From Episyrphus balteatus (lineage: Eukaryota; Arthropoda; Insecta; Diptera; Syrphidae), in NCBI RefSeq assembly GCF_945859705.1, contig NC_079135.1:121091551-121155550 (forward strand): a DNA stretch of 64,000 bases, written 5' to 3'. Under the pieces are notes generated by a model, which ran no database searches, was not told the origin of the DNA, and saw nothing but the letters and a program-made list of their open reading frames with translations. Shown here piece after piece: positions 36,695 to 48,480 of this stretch; position 1 is the stretch's first letter; each line of letters begins with the position of its first letter. Both the position numbers and the translations under genes were made by a program.

Positions 36695-36928
36695 CGAAGT
36701 AAAAAGAAAGGTAGGCCTAAAACTCCTGGTACAAGCAAATGCAAAACACCAGCATTCAGTTGGCATCATAAATGGAACAATACAAAACCGGGATGTTTGA
36801 CGCCGATTTCTAGGGTAAACCCAGCGAATAATCCCACAGGCGGATCACTTGTGTGAAACAAAACGTGGAACAGTTAAGATCCCCTCAACATCGAGATCAT
36901 TACAGCGCCGAGAAAAGAAAGAAGAAGA
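36695..36928 (+). mobile_element. Short retroposon (SINE or truncated LINE end), copy 1
   Basis: About 85-90% similar by eye to copy 2 at 37.35 kb. Shared blocks include AAAAAGAAAGGTAGGCCTAA, CTCCTGGTACAAGCAAATGC, ACAAAACCGGGA, CCCACAGGCGGATCACT and TCGAGATCAT, followed by an A/G-rich GAAGAAG tail. No target duplication recognised. Confidence 0.65.
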
Positions 36929-37344
36929 TTCTGTAGTACGCTAATAGAATCAAATACGACTATCGACCCTAGATAAGTATATTTATAAGAGTCTTTGAGG
37001 TACAATAAAAACTTAACATGACAAAAACATTATGTGGATCATGTTAGTTGAGATTCCAACTTACAAATTTGCTACTATAATGATCCAGAGAAGATTATGG
37101 TCTCGGTGAATGTCATATCTGTATTAGTCCTATATAAAACTCCAAAGAAACAAAAAGGTGACCTTTTTTACTTTTTCTTTGGTTACACTGTAAGTTCTCT
37201 CTCCTAAAAGGTTTATTTTGTCATACTTGACAGATTTATTCACTTTTTCAGCATACCATATATTTTATTCACACTATTTAAAAAAAGAATAATTGTGAAT
37301 AACACATTTAATACAAATATAAATTATAGTAAAGTACCATGAAG

Positions 37345-37587
37345 TACGAAATAAAAAGAAAGGTAGGCCTAAAAACTCCTGGTACAAGCAAATGCAAAAA
37401 CACCACCATTCAGTTGGCCTTAGAAATGGAAAAATACAAAACCGGGAGGCTTGCCGCCGATTTCTGAGGTCAACCCGGCGAACCCCACAGGCGGATCACT
37501 AGTGTGAAGCAGTAACGTGGGATAGTTATGATCCCCTCGACATCGAGATCATAACAGCTCCGAGAAAAAGGAAGAAGAAGAAGAAGA
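37345..37587 (+). mobile_element. Short retroposon, copy 2, with 17-bp target-site duplication
   Basis: The 243-bp insertion ends in (GAA)n and is flanked by AGTAAAGTACCATGAAG at 37328-37344 and again at 37588-37604. An exact 17-bp direct repeat next to a simple-sequence 3' tail is the hallmark of target-primed retrotransposition. No clear polymerase III A/B box pair was found (GAGGTCAACCCGG is a weak B-box candidate), so it may be a 5'-truncated LINE end instead of a SINE. Confidence 0.8.
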
Positions 37588-37766
37588 AGTAAAGTACCAT
37601 GAAGGCGCAGAAAAATGATCGGTTAAAAACAAGTATTCGAGCGACCATACCATAGCAAAAAGTTTGAGTATAGAAATTAAATAAAATAGTGCAAAGGAGA
37701 ATGGGCAAATTTGTATGGAATGTGGACGTTCGGCGGCCAAAAATAAATTTGTCATTTTTTGATGCA

Positions 37767-39024
37767 ATCAAGGGGCACGGTAGTGCCCAGCCAAGTTCTA
37801 TAGCAACTTTGGCACTACACCCTTATTAACACACCTTATTACAATTTAGGCCATTTTCGATCCCCCTCCAACTTCTATACCAAATATGTCAGAAATTTCA
37901 AACTCGCTCCATTTGTTGAACTAGTCGAAAACAAACTCCTTATGAAATTTCAGCTGCCTAGGATGAGTAGTTCCTGAGATATAGGGCTTCGAAAATCTCA
38001 AAAACCGTAACTGACTGACTGACTGACTGATTCACTCACTGACAGATCATCAAAATTATGGAGAATTTCCCGTTATCGTAGAAACTTGTAATTTAGCACA
38101 GTGATGGGGATTGAGGTGCATAAAAAGAAAAAAATCGAAAATTTAAGATTTTCAATTCAGGGGGCGTGGTAACCGCCCATTTTCGCTGAATTGTCATGAA
38201 TTATTTTAGAGCACTTCTAACTATCGTAGAATCTTGAAACTTGGTAGAATGATAGAGCTGGTGGTTTATACAAAGGGAAAAATTTGAAATTTGAGAATTT
38301 TAGCCAGGGGGTGTGGTAACCGCCCATTTTCACTAAATTTTATCAAATTTTTTAGAGCACTTCTGATTATCGCAGAATCTTGAAACTTGGTAGAATGGTA
38401 AAGCTAGTAAGTTATACCAAGGAAAAAAATTAAAATTTGAGAATTTTGGATAGGGGGCGTGGCAAGCGCCCATTTCTGCTGAATTTTCATCAAATATTAT
38501 AGAGCATTTCTAACTTAATTAGAACCTTAAAATTTGGAAGAATGGTAGACCTGGTTGTTTAAACAAAAGAAAAAATTAAAATTTGAGAATTTTAGACAAG
38601 GGGCGTGGTAACCGCCCATTTACTCTGAGTGTTCATCAATTATAGAGATTTTAAGTTCTACAGCAATACCTTGCAAAAAGTAGTGAAATCACAACAAAAA
38701 CATTACTGTTAAAAAAGGAGCCAAGTTCTCCTATGTTGAAGTTATGCTGGCACAAAAAGTACTGAAATGTAAAAGTGTACCAAGTTCTAAAGCTTGGCTT
38801 TAAATTTGTATAAATAAAATGTTGATTGTTTGCTTGGCAATTTTTCAAATAGCTTTAAAAATCGGTAATTTAAAGAAAAATTTTCAATCAACATTTTATT
38901 TATACAAATTTAAAGCCAAGCTTTAGAACTTGGTACACTTTTACATTTCAGTACTTTTTGTGCCAGCATAACTTCAACATAGGAGAACTTGGCTCCTTTT
39001 TTAACAGTAATGTTTTTGTTGTGA
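37767..39024 (-). mobile_element. Hairpin plus tandem-repeat element, copy 2 (DINE-1/Helentron-like)
   Basis: Full-length copy in the opposite orientation to copy 1. Left end ATCAAGGGGCACGGTAGTGC holds a small hairpin (GGGCAC-GGTA-GTGCCC). Then come a conserved block, a CTGACTGACTGACTGACTGA tract (about 38011-38045), four tandem units with GTGGTAACCGCCCAT or GTGGCAAGCGCCCAT cores (about 38166, 38314, 38459 and 38606), and a 336-bp terminal hairpin (38689-39024) ending GTTTTTGTTGTGA. No coding capacity. Confidence 0.8.
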
Positions 39025-40265
39025 TTAAGTCTTACATACATTGTGCAGAAGTCTTGTAATTTTGAAGTACTTCAAAAAAGGATAAAATGCATTTTTGCAT
39101 TTAAGGCCTTAGAATCACAAGGCGATAGAGCGACAAACTTATAAAGCTCACTAATTTGCTGAAATTGAGCTGATCTCAGATTTTGACTCGTCGACGACCA
39201 CGGAAGTTACTGACCTGACTATACCTTTTTACCTACCATTAAAACGTGTCTAAGAAAAAAACCTTCTAGCTATTGGGCACCATTTTTTCTTATGATGCAA
39301 TATACCCTTTCGTAAACATCTTAATTGGATAAAAAAAACATTCAAAGAATATATCTTTGACAGATCAAAAGTTGTGTTGTGTGTAATTAAACTGCAATAA
39401 ATAATATGTGACAAAACGCGGTAGGTACTTTGTCATGAATTTTCATCGCTCGCGACAAAAAAAATTACAAGTATTACATGCCTGCATTGGTATGACGGTC
39501 ATTGCTCATAATGGAGTTGTAATGATCATGTTAGTGGTACTCATCTTTCCATTCAGCACATAGTAGTGGTATTGCGTATGCGTTCAAATAAATCAGAAAA
39601 AGAAAACACAAAAAAAACCATAGCAAAGTATGATTTATCGATTGAACATGCAACTTCAGACGCTGGTGGAAGAAATACATCAAAGCCATTGGTAATGGGC
39701 ATGGAGTATACAGACAGAGTTTGCGGGCGCAGCTCTTATGAGCGGCATTTAACAAAAGTAATCGACAACAGCACACACGCTATATACAGGCTGCATCCTG
39801 GATCTTGATTTTCTTTTATATTATTTTTTTGTTTGCAAAATGCAAGGATATAAAGGGTTAATATTCTTTAACATTTTTTTTTCTTCTGTTTGTATCGGAA
39901 ATAAATTCCCAGATTGAAGAGAGACTTAATACAAACAAAAAATAAAAACAAAATGCTTCAGCGTCGGCACACGTTCGTTTGAAAGATTAAAGATAATTCT
40001 CACAAACAGAAAGGTTGGATGGATTTAATTAGTTTTATCGCCTTTTGTTTCGCTGATGATGATGATGATGATGATGAATCTGAAGATGACTTGGACTTTT
40101 GATGCAATTATTTCTATAGATCTTTATTTGCAATTAAGAGGGATAGAGTTATTCGATATTTATAAGAGATGGTGCCCTAAATGATTGAAAAAGGAATGCC
40201 AAATGTCAAATTGTAAACAAAACTTATTGCCAATTTTACAAACAAGAAAATAGCTTAAACTATAG
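39025..40265. other. No gene seen; GAT microsatellite
   Basis: GATGATGATGATGATGATGATG lies near 40053-40075. Overlapping frames at 39531-39776 (-) and 39566-39808 (+) have no domain or signal. Confidence 0.45.
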
Positions 40266-40269
40266 GATT

Positions 40270-41395
40270 ACACTGAACCAAATCCTTACGTAAATACAAC
40301 GAAAAAATTCGTTGAGCCAACGAAAATTTAATTAATTTTCAGCCGATGAAAAATTTAATTTGCTCAACGAAATGGCTTTCATACGTTAATGAAGAACTTC
40401 ATCAACTAACGAAAACTGTCGTATTTTAATGAAATTTTTCATAAACATTTTTGATCGCGAATTAATGAATTTTTACATCACTTTACGAAACTTTTTCATT
40501 GATTAACTTAAAATTTAATTAACCACGGTGATATTTTTCGTTAGTCAATGTATTTTTTGATTAATTTATGAAAGAACTTTCGTTAGCTAACGAATTTTTT
40601 CGTAAATTTAATGAATATTTTAATTAAATTACGAAAAAATATTCGTTAGCTAACGAAACTTTTCGTTGTATTATTTTTTTTTTTTAGTAGATTATTGTTA
40701 AATATTTATTGGACTTATTAAATAATTATTAATTTAATACAGTCCAAACAAAAAAATGGCGTTTCGACCCGGTGGAGCTCACTTGGACTCATCAGTTGAC
40801 TTATCCGTGAGACACCTTGTCAATACGCAAATATTTTTTATATTCAGCTCAACTTACATAGATTTTTAAACAAAAACCTAATGTGAACTATATCCAGCAA
40901 GATTCAATTTTTAACCAATAAAACAGAAATGCACCAAAGTCTACGTTTTTTTTTTTTTTTTTTTTGTAAGGCAACGATTTTTTTTCGTAAACTGATGTAT
41001 TTTTTCATAAGCCAATGTAATATTTCATTAGTATATGAAGAATTTTCATAAGCTTATGAAGATTTTCGTTAGTTAATGTTGAATTTCATAAGTTAATGAA
41101 TTTTTTCGTTACTTAATTAAAACTTTCATAAAGTAAGGGCAAAATTATTATTTTTATTCTTTAAAATGAGTATGAAATTTTTCGTTAAGTTATGAATCTT
41201 TTCATTAAATTTGATTTTTTGGTACTAAAAAATGAGAAAAAGTGTATGAAACGTTTTTATTAATTGAAAAATTATTAAATTATTACGAAAAATTACATAT
41301 TTTCGTTGAGCCAACGAATGTTTCGTTGGGCCAACGAAAATGTAGTGTATGAAACTATTTTCGTAATTTTACGAATTTTATTTTTTTCAGTTTAG
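40270..41395. repeat. Palindrome-rich low-complexity array (TTTCGTTAGCTAACGAAA)
   Basis: Variants of CGTTAGCTAACGAA, CGTTGAGCCAACGAAAAT and TTTCATAAGTTAATGAA recur throughout, mostly self-complementary. CAACGAAAATT/CGTTGAGCCAACG words lie at both ends (40310 and 41307) in inverted arrangement, and ACTGAA words lie at both edges, so this may be one decayed MITE of about 1.1 kb. The 40.68-40.97 kb part looks unrelated and may be a later insertion. Confidence 0.55.
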
Positions 41396-41689
41396 GTACC
41401 TACCTTTTAATATGCTAACATGTTAACGTTAACAATTAATTAACTTGCTTGCTTTATTACAAAGCAGTTTTTTGACATTGTTCAAGCCTCTGGCCGTCAT
41501 ACCAAAACAGGGATGAGTTGTCATATGCAGAGTTATCTTGAATCTTTGAGCCAATGAGGGCATGATTTTTTAATCATCGTGTAATAGCAGACTATTTAAT
41601 AATGTGGCTCCGCTATTATTGATTTTGCCAAAGGAAGAAGAAATATAGGTAGTATTTGATCATTATTCCCCAAATGCTTTTTTTCAAAC

Positions 41690-42700
41690 CTGCCTGGTTT
41701 GATTGGCCCCAGGATAGCCGAACTTTTTTTCGCTAGCCCACCCTTAGTTCATAGTTATAACGGATTTACTTTTTCACCTAAAGAAACAAAAAATATATTT
41801 TTTGTTTGGTTCACTGTAAAAATTGTTAATTTTGCACTGTGGTTCGTTTGTCCCAGGATAGCCCACATTTTTTTTTAATCCCACCAGTTTTTGCAAAGTT
41901 ATAATATTTTTTTTATTTCAGAAACCAAAAAAAAAATTGTATCCTGTGAAAATATCATGAGTTTAAAAAACCGTGGTTCATTTGCCCAAGGTAAGCACAG
42001 ATAGCCCAACATTTTTTTCGTAAGCTCAAGCTGAATTAAAAAATTATGACAAAAAACTTTTTTTTTCAATTACCAACCTCTTAAAAATCAAAAACAAAAT
42101 TTTTGTGAAAATTGTCCATTTTACTCTTCTACTCAATTAACCATGATAAATCCAAAAATTACATACATCACTTATTTTCGTTAGCTCAAACTTAGTCCAG
42201 AAATTATGACAAAAAATCTTTTTTTCAAATTACCAACCTCTTTACTGTCCTTTATCCATTTTTTTTTTAAATATTCCACGGTTTTTTCAACAAATTCCCT
42301 TATTGTGTTGGTTTGAATATGTTTGTTCAAAAATTATGTCACCAAAACTTACTTTAAAGTTTTTAATTTGTTTGTTTTACATATTAGTTCAATTAGTCAA
42401 GGTAAAGCTCCAAATTGCGACCTCAAAATTTTGAACCTAACTATTTTGCCCACCCAAAATTTTTGTTCGTTCAAACTTCAAAAACATTTTTAGAGCAAAT
42501 TCATTTTTTATAGGAAGTCTGAAAAATTATGAATCGCTCAAACTTTGAGACAGACAGAAATATTCAAAATACTAAATTTGCACTGAACATTTCAAAAGTA
42601 CTCAAAATTCCCAAAAAGTACGCATACACCACAGTGTACTCGTATGTTCTGAAAATTTTAAAGTCACCTAAAATCCCCAAAAATTACTTTGTTTTTTTAA
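41690..42700 (-). repeat. Dispersed repeat with AGCCCAA/TTAGCCC words, orientation 2
   Basis: Contains CAAACCTGCCTGG, CTAGCCCACCCTTAGTTCAT, TTCACCTAAAGAAACAAAAA, CCAGGATAGCCCACATTTTT and GTACGCATACACCACAGTG, the reverse of the family at 33.1-34.0 kb. At least three diverged units follow one another. Confidence 0.65.
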
Positions 42701-42806
42701 ATTCAAACTTTTGTTGTTTGTTCACTTTTTTTAAAGATACTAAAAATTGGAGGAGAATACTCAAAAATATATTGAGAAAAAACCCAGTATCGATACGAAT
42801 GAACCC

Positions 42807-43631
42807 TATATGGCTTGAAAGGGCATCAAGATAACATTTACATATATATAAGATATAACATTTTTGCAGACCCTAGGTGGATAATTGAAAAATAAAAGGC
42901 ATTTAAAATTTTTACGTAAGGAAAAACCTAGAAAAAACTGGTGCCATTAGATAGATCTTCCTTGGCTTAAACCAAATTGTCTGGTTTTTGAAAGTTTTTA
43001 TAGGTTCATATAACCACAATATGCACTTAAAATATGCGTTTTCATGTACCACTTTTTGGCTAGAAGGTATCAATACAACCATCTTGAACTTAACTTTGTC
43101 GTATCTGGGAAGAAAAATCAATATGTAACGTTTTTTTTCTAGGTACCATCATTATTTTAAAATGGCATTTTTGATGCACTTCATTTTTGGGTTGCTGGCC
43201 AGGGTCTGAAAGAATTTCGACTTTATTACATTTAAATCAAAGAACCATCCCAGATATCAATCATTATAATTATGTTATCACCCACATCCTCATAATTTCA
43301 GTGGGTCCTTTCCTTTGTCTATCATGTGCATTTTAGCCAAAAACAAGCTAACAGCATCATTTAAAAATCAACCTTAGCTTATTGCACATGATCTTAGGAT
43401 ATTTTTCGATGCTGCATCTCATCTCATGGAACTAAAACCAAGACAACCGAATTTCCTTGAAAAAAGTTTGGCTGAAAAAAAAAACTTTATAGCTTGAAAA
43501 TAAGAATCGTCATAACAAGTTCCGGGGATGGTTTTTGAAAAAAAAAAAAAAAAAAAAAATCATATCTGTAATCTACTATTGATACCCTTTCAAGCCATAT
43601 ATATGTAGTACATATATATGGCTTGAAAGGG
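42807..43631. repeat. TATATGGCTTGAAAGGG copies with a perfect 47-bp palindrome
   Basis: TATATGGCTTGAAAGGG occurs at 42807-42823. At 43585-43631 the same word forms a perfect palindrome with 23-bp arms around a single G. The DNA between is AT-rich with no coding signal (frame 42912-43121 minus has no features). Confidence 0.75.
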
Positions 43632-43654
43632 ATTTTCTGCAAAACTACTTATTG

Positions 43655-44195
43655 TATTTCAACGAAAATTTTTATACAAAAGCATTTATATAATTTAAAT
43701 ATAAGCCAAAAATAAAATTTTGAAAAAAATAATTTTTGGATTTTTAAAAAAATTTTGAAAATTTTTTTTTGAAAAATCAAATTTTCGAAAACGGGACATT
43801 GAATTTTTTTGAAATTTTGTTTTTAGATGTTGATTAGTTATTTCTACAAAATGGCATACCAATTTTATTTTTAAATTTTTTTTTCAAAAAATTATTTATA
43901 AAAAATTAGTTTTTTAAAAAACGGCTCTAACGATTTTGAAATTTTTTTTTCTAAAAATGCACCTTAATATATCAAATAAAACTGCATACTTGTTTTGTGG
44001 GGCGATTTAATTTCAGATATTATTTTATTTTTTTGAAAAATGAATTTTATTTTTTTTTTTTGTTTTTTTTTTTTTTTTTTGTTTTTATGTACCTACATTT
44101 CCCAAGTTTCTATATAAAAAGTCTTAAAAATTTAAGCAACTTCAACTCTAAGAGCAAGTTCGTGCGACCCAGTCGTGCATTTTATTTTTTTTGTG
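43655..44195 (+). repeat. Left arm of a long inverted repeat
   Basis: From ATTTAAATATAAGCCAAAAA through AAAACGGGACATT, AAATGGCATACCAATTTTAT, AAAACGGCTCTAACG and ACTGCATACTTGTTTTG to AGAGCAAGTTCGTGCGACCC, this half-kilobase is repeated in reverse complement at 47995-48480. The poly(T) parts differ in length. The 71-codon frame at 43997-44212 lies in it and is not a gene. Confidence 0.85.
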
Positions 44196-44199
44196 TGTT

Positions 44200-46446
44200 T
44201 GTTACCTCATAACTTTGGACTGAGTGAACCAATTTTGATAATTCTTTTTGTGTTGGAAATTTTTGGCTATAGGAACTATTAGAAAAGCCATAAAACCCAG
44301 TTTTGATCCATGGAAGTCGGTATTGTTTTTTGATAGAAATGATTATTTTCAAACATTTTCAAACAAATATTTATCAAAAATTCGCTTAATCTTTTCCTGG
44401 AAGGAAAAGTATTATGATTTAGGAAGCGACTCTAAAAATTTGTTTTCTCCAATTTTTGAGAGAAAAATGTAAGGAATGTTAGCGATATTATTATTATCAG
44501 ATTCAAAAAAGACACTTTTATATTATCTAAATGTTTCCTGCCTCTTTTGCACCAACTTATTCGTGGCAGATATCTCCGAGACATCATTCAACGCATTCAA
44601 CAGATGAACACTATTTAAATATCAATTATGTTATCCTTCCTTTCCTTTCAATCTTAATTACTTTCACTTCGCATCTTTTCATTATTTCATCGCCCAGGCA
44701 AGTCTTATAAACTATAACCACATTTGTCACCCATTTAATTGCATGAAATTTAAATTAATCATCGACAAAACAAATAAAATAAAAAAAAATCGCCTTAAAT
44801 GGTTAACAAATTATCAATTTAATAAAGAAAAGGCATAAGCAAAAAAAATACAAAATTGTCGTCGCAATGACTGGCTTGTTGTCTCTTGTCTTGTCTCTTT
44901 TTACAATATTCATCTTCTCGATAATTGTTGTACATCTGGAACGACTTTCAAATAAGTTGTTCGCCAAAGCGTGTGTGCAATTGCATGTTTGGCTTGTTTC
45001 ACTTAAGGCGAATTAACATTTCGCGACATTTTGCCAGCCCCCATGGGATGGGAACAAACAACACACCATCTCTATAATTCTACCACCAAAGTTGAACAGA
45101 AAAAAAAAGTTCACAGAGGCCCCTCCGCCTTTTCAGTGGCACCTCCTGTTTTTTATCCGCTCCACCAAGCACGACCACCATATCGCCATCGCCACTCTCT
45201 CGAACAACATCGGTACAAACGAAGGCGGTCGGTGATGGCTTTGATCTTGGCGACGGTTAATTGCCGACGATACTGTTGTTCGGTGGCAAGCTCAATCAAA
45301 TTAATTGCCGTTGTAAAACTACTCGGCTGAGATGCTCCTTGACTCTGCCTGAACTAACTGTCATGGCGGATCGGATGGTCTCCTCTGAGAAAACTCATCT
45401 GGGGACTGGAAGTGGAAGAGATGTCATTTGTAGCTTCTCTCGATGTCGATAGCTCGATGCGCCTCGACCATTCGTCGTAACAATTATTATTTTGTCGTCA
45501 CGCGAGTTTAAGACTAGCTAGCAGCTAGCATGCATTTATATGGCTAAAGTTTGAATGCTTCTGAAGGCTTCCATTCAGCTGGTAAGTAGCACCTCATGTC
45601 GAGTTTTATGGATGTGAAATTGAAATTCTGCAGCACAAAAAAAAGAAGCGCAACGGTCGGCTGTCAAATGGTTAAATGGGTGCGGGGGGTAAGTTATTGA
45701 AGTACAAATAAAATCCGCAAAGTCGCGATTGAAATGCTGTGGCAATTCTGCCATTACATTACTTCTACTTGGACTTGGAACGACTCGCTGTCATTAAATT
45801 AATAATGAAAATAACTACTAATTTGCAGCACCTGAGAATGTGATGACAGTCGTTGGAATCGCTGCTGCTGGAACAGCAGCATTTGGCGGCATGGCCGGCA
45901 CACAATGCAGTCGCAATTCGTGAAGATGACGACCGTGAGACGTGTTTGGTTGGACACCGCCGACAGACAGGCTATGGTTTTGGTGTGCTTTGAAGTGACA
46001 TTTTGAACTTTTTTATCGTTGGAAGGTTTTTAGATATGAATTTAATTGGAATTTAAGTAAGTGTGTCCCTATACGTTACGTTTTGACCAAAGACATCACA
46101 AACAATTTAAATTTATTGGTCGGAAGATATGACACTGCTTGTCAAACAACGATGGGTTTGAAAAGTTATTTTTTATTTACCCGAAAGGGATTTAATTTGA
46201 TTTTAAGAAGTTTTACAGATTTTGGGTTAAGTCAAAATACGATTTTGTTAAGGGCCAATGGTACAAACGTGATTCAGTCCTATTTTATAGATTTTTAAGA
46301 TCTTTTTAAAAAAAATTTTCAAATTTTTGAGTCCTGAAGAAGAACGTAAACACGTTCAAAACGTCGACTTAAAACTTAACATTCAATACCAACCAAAGCC
46401 CCGCTTAGGATTTAACATATTATTAATTTTTTTTAAGGTGAAAAAA
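44200..46446. other. Unique-looking DNA between the inverted arms
   Basis: 44.9-46.0 kb is GC-richer and complex (for example ATTTCGCGACATTTTGCCAG and GGCGGCATGGCCGGCACACA). Frames at 45031-45330 and 45261-45452 have no recognisable domains. It may be a regulatory segment. Nothing firmer can be said. Confidence 0.4.
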
Positions 46447-47422
46447 CCAGAGATCAGAAATAACAGTCAACCTTTATTTTCAATTGGTTTCTCTCTGAGA
46501 GTTACCACATTACTTTAAATAGTTTCGGTTAAGGTTTGAGATTTATTTTTAAAAATCAAAAATAAAGGTTATCGGTTGAGATTTATTTTTTATTTCTTAA
46601 AATATCTCTCAATGGTTGAGATTTTTACCAACAAATAAATGGAAAAGGTCAACCTTTAACCGTTTTCGCTGAAAATAAATCAAAAATGGTCAATTCAAAG
46701 GAAAATGTCGAATAGGTCAAGAATGTCTTAATTTTGCAAAAATAAATATAAAGAGCGTGTTTTTTCGCCCGCCCAACTTCAAACGGCTATATCTCGGAAT
46801 TTTGAAAAAAAAAAGGTAGAGGGGACTCTAACCTACATTTGGGTACAACTCCCATCCCTGTAGGTGCACGCGTTCTCAAAAGGGGAGAACTTAAAGGTAA
46901 AAAAAAGTTCAGCCCGATTCTGAAAAAATAGACATGATGTGGCGGTTTAACATGGAAGATAATTTTTTAAAAATCTGACAATGTGCAAAGCGTAGGCCCA
47001 TAACACAAGCTATCATTTGGCATCACTCCCAAAAATTGCTCTCAAGCGGTTTAGCTTTCAGGAGCGTTCAAAGATTCGGGGATTTTTGGAAAAAAAATTT
47101 TACCCCAACTTTCAAACGCGATTTTCTCGGAATTTTGAAAAAAAAAAGTCCAAAAACCCGATTATACCACTATCGGGTAGCTGAGAATAAAAGCTTTTAT
47201 ATGGCACCACTCCCATGTCTCTAGGAATTGATACATTTGCAGATGAGATTTATTTTTTTCTCTCAGCGATAAATTTCACTGGTTGACCGAAACATAAAAA
47301 AATACAAAATAAAGGTTTTTCTCAGACCTTGACCGAAATTTTATGACCTTTATTGAAAATGGCGACAAATAAGAGTTATTAAGGAACCTTTCAAAAGGTT
47401 GAAATTTCTTTCTGATCTCTGG
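46447..47422. mobile_element. MITE with CCAGAGATCAGAAA ends, about 976 bp
   Basis: The left end reads CCAGAGATCAGAAATAACAG, then TCAACCTTT. The reversed right end reads CCAGAGATCAGAAAGAAATT, then TCAACCTTT. Flanks are AAAAAA on both sides, which may be the duplication. The interior includes two related blocks (AACTTCAAACGGCTATATCTCGG near 46775 and AACTTTCAAACGCGATTTTCTCGG near 47106, in part) and repeated GGTTGAGATTTATTTTT words. No transposase frame. Confidence 0.7.
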
Positions 47423-47994
47423 AAAAAACACATTTTTAGGTTTTTAAAAATATTTCTAAATTTTTTCGAAACTTCGTTTCTTCTTAAAAAAAAATTTTAC
47501 ATTACAGAAAATATTTTTTTAAAGTCCGCCTGTAACGATTTTCATTTTTTTTTTCAATAATTCCTTTAAGCAAGAAATCAAATGGCATACTTTGTTTCGT
47601 GGTCAAAAGCATTTTACACATTGTTTAAATAAAATTTTATATTTTGTACATTATATAAACAAGAAAAATCTTTTACATTACTTTTGAAATTCCTCAATAG
47701 TCATGCATTTCATATTATTATCTACATTACCAAAATAATAAAAAAAAAAAAAAATTTCGAAATAATTTTTTTTAAAGGGTCTACGAATTTTTAAAATTTT
47801 GTTTTTATGTGTCGAAAAATAATGAAAAACTCAAAAAAATTAAACTAATTTTGGTGATTTTTTTTAGAAAAAAATAACAAATAAAAAACAGCATACCAAC
47901 TTTATTTTTCATTTTTCTAAAAAAAAAAAAAAATTGTTTTCCATAAAATTCACATCCATGGATAGATTTCTATTTTTCTGATAGATTCTGTAAC

Positions 47995-48480
47995 CAGAAT
48001 AAATAAAATGCACGACTGGGTCGCACGAACTTGCTCTTAGAGTTCAAGTTGCTTAAATTTTTAAAACTTTTTATATAGAAATTTGGAAAATGTAGGTACC
48101 TATACCTACTATATGGGTACAGAAAAAAAAAATAAAATTCGTTTTTTTTTTAAATAATATAAAATCTGAAATCAAATTGCTCCCCAAAACAAGTATGCAG
48201 TTTTGATTGATATATGTATATTAAGATGCATTTTTAGAAAAAAAAATTTCAAACTCGTTAGAGCCGTTTTTTAAAAAACTAATTTTTTATAAATAATTTT
48301 TTGGAAAAAAAATTTTAAAATAAAATTGGTATGCCATTTTGTAAAAATTACTGATAAACATCTAAACAAAAAATTTCAAAAAAATTTAATGTCCCGTTTT
48401 CGAAAATTTGAAAATTATTTTTTTTTTCAAAATTTTATTTTTGGCTTATATTTAAATTATATAAATAATGCTTCTTCACA
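47995..48480 (-). repeat. Right arm of a long inverted repeat
   Basis: Begins GCACGACTGGGTCGCACGAA and runs to TTGGCTTATATTTAAATTAT, mirroring the left arm in order. The spacer is about 3.8 kb. Confidence 0.85.
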
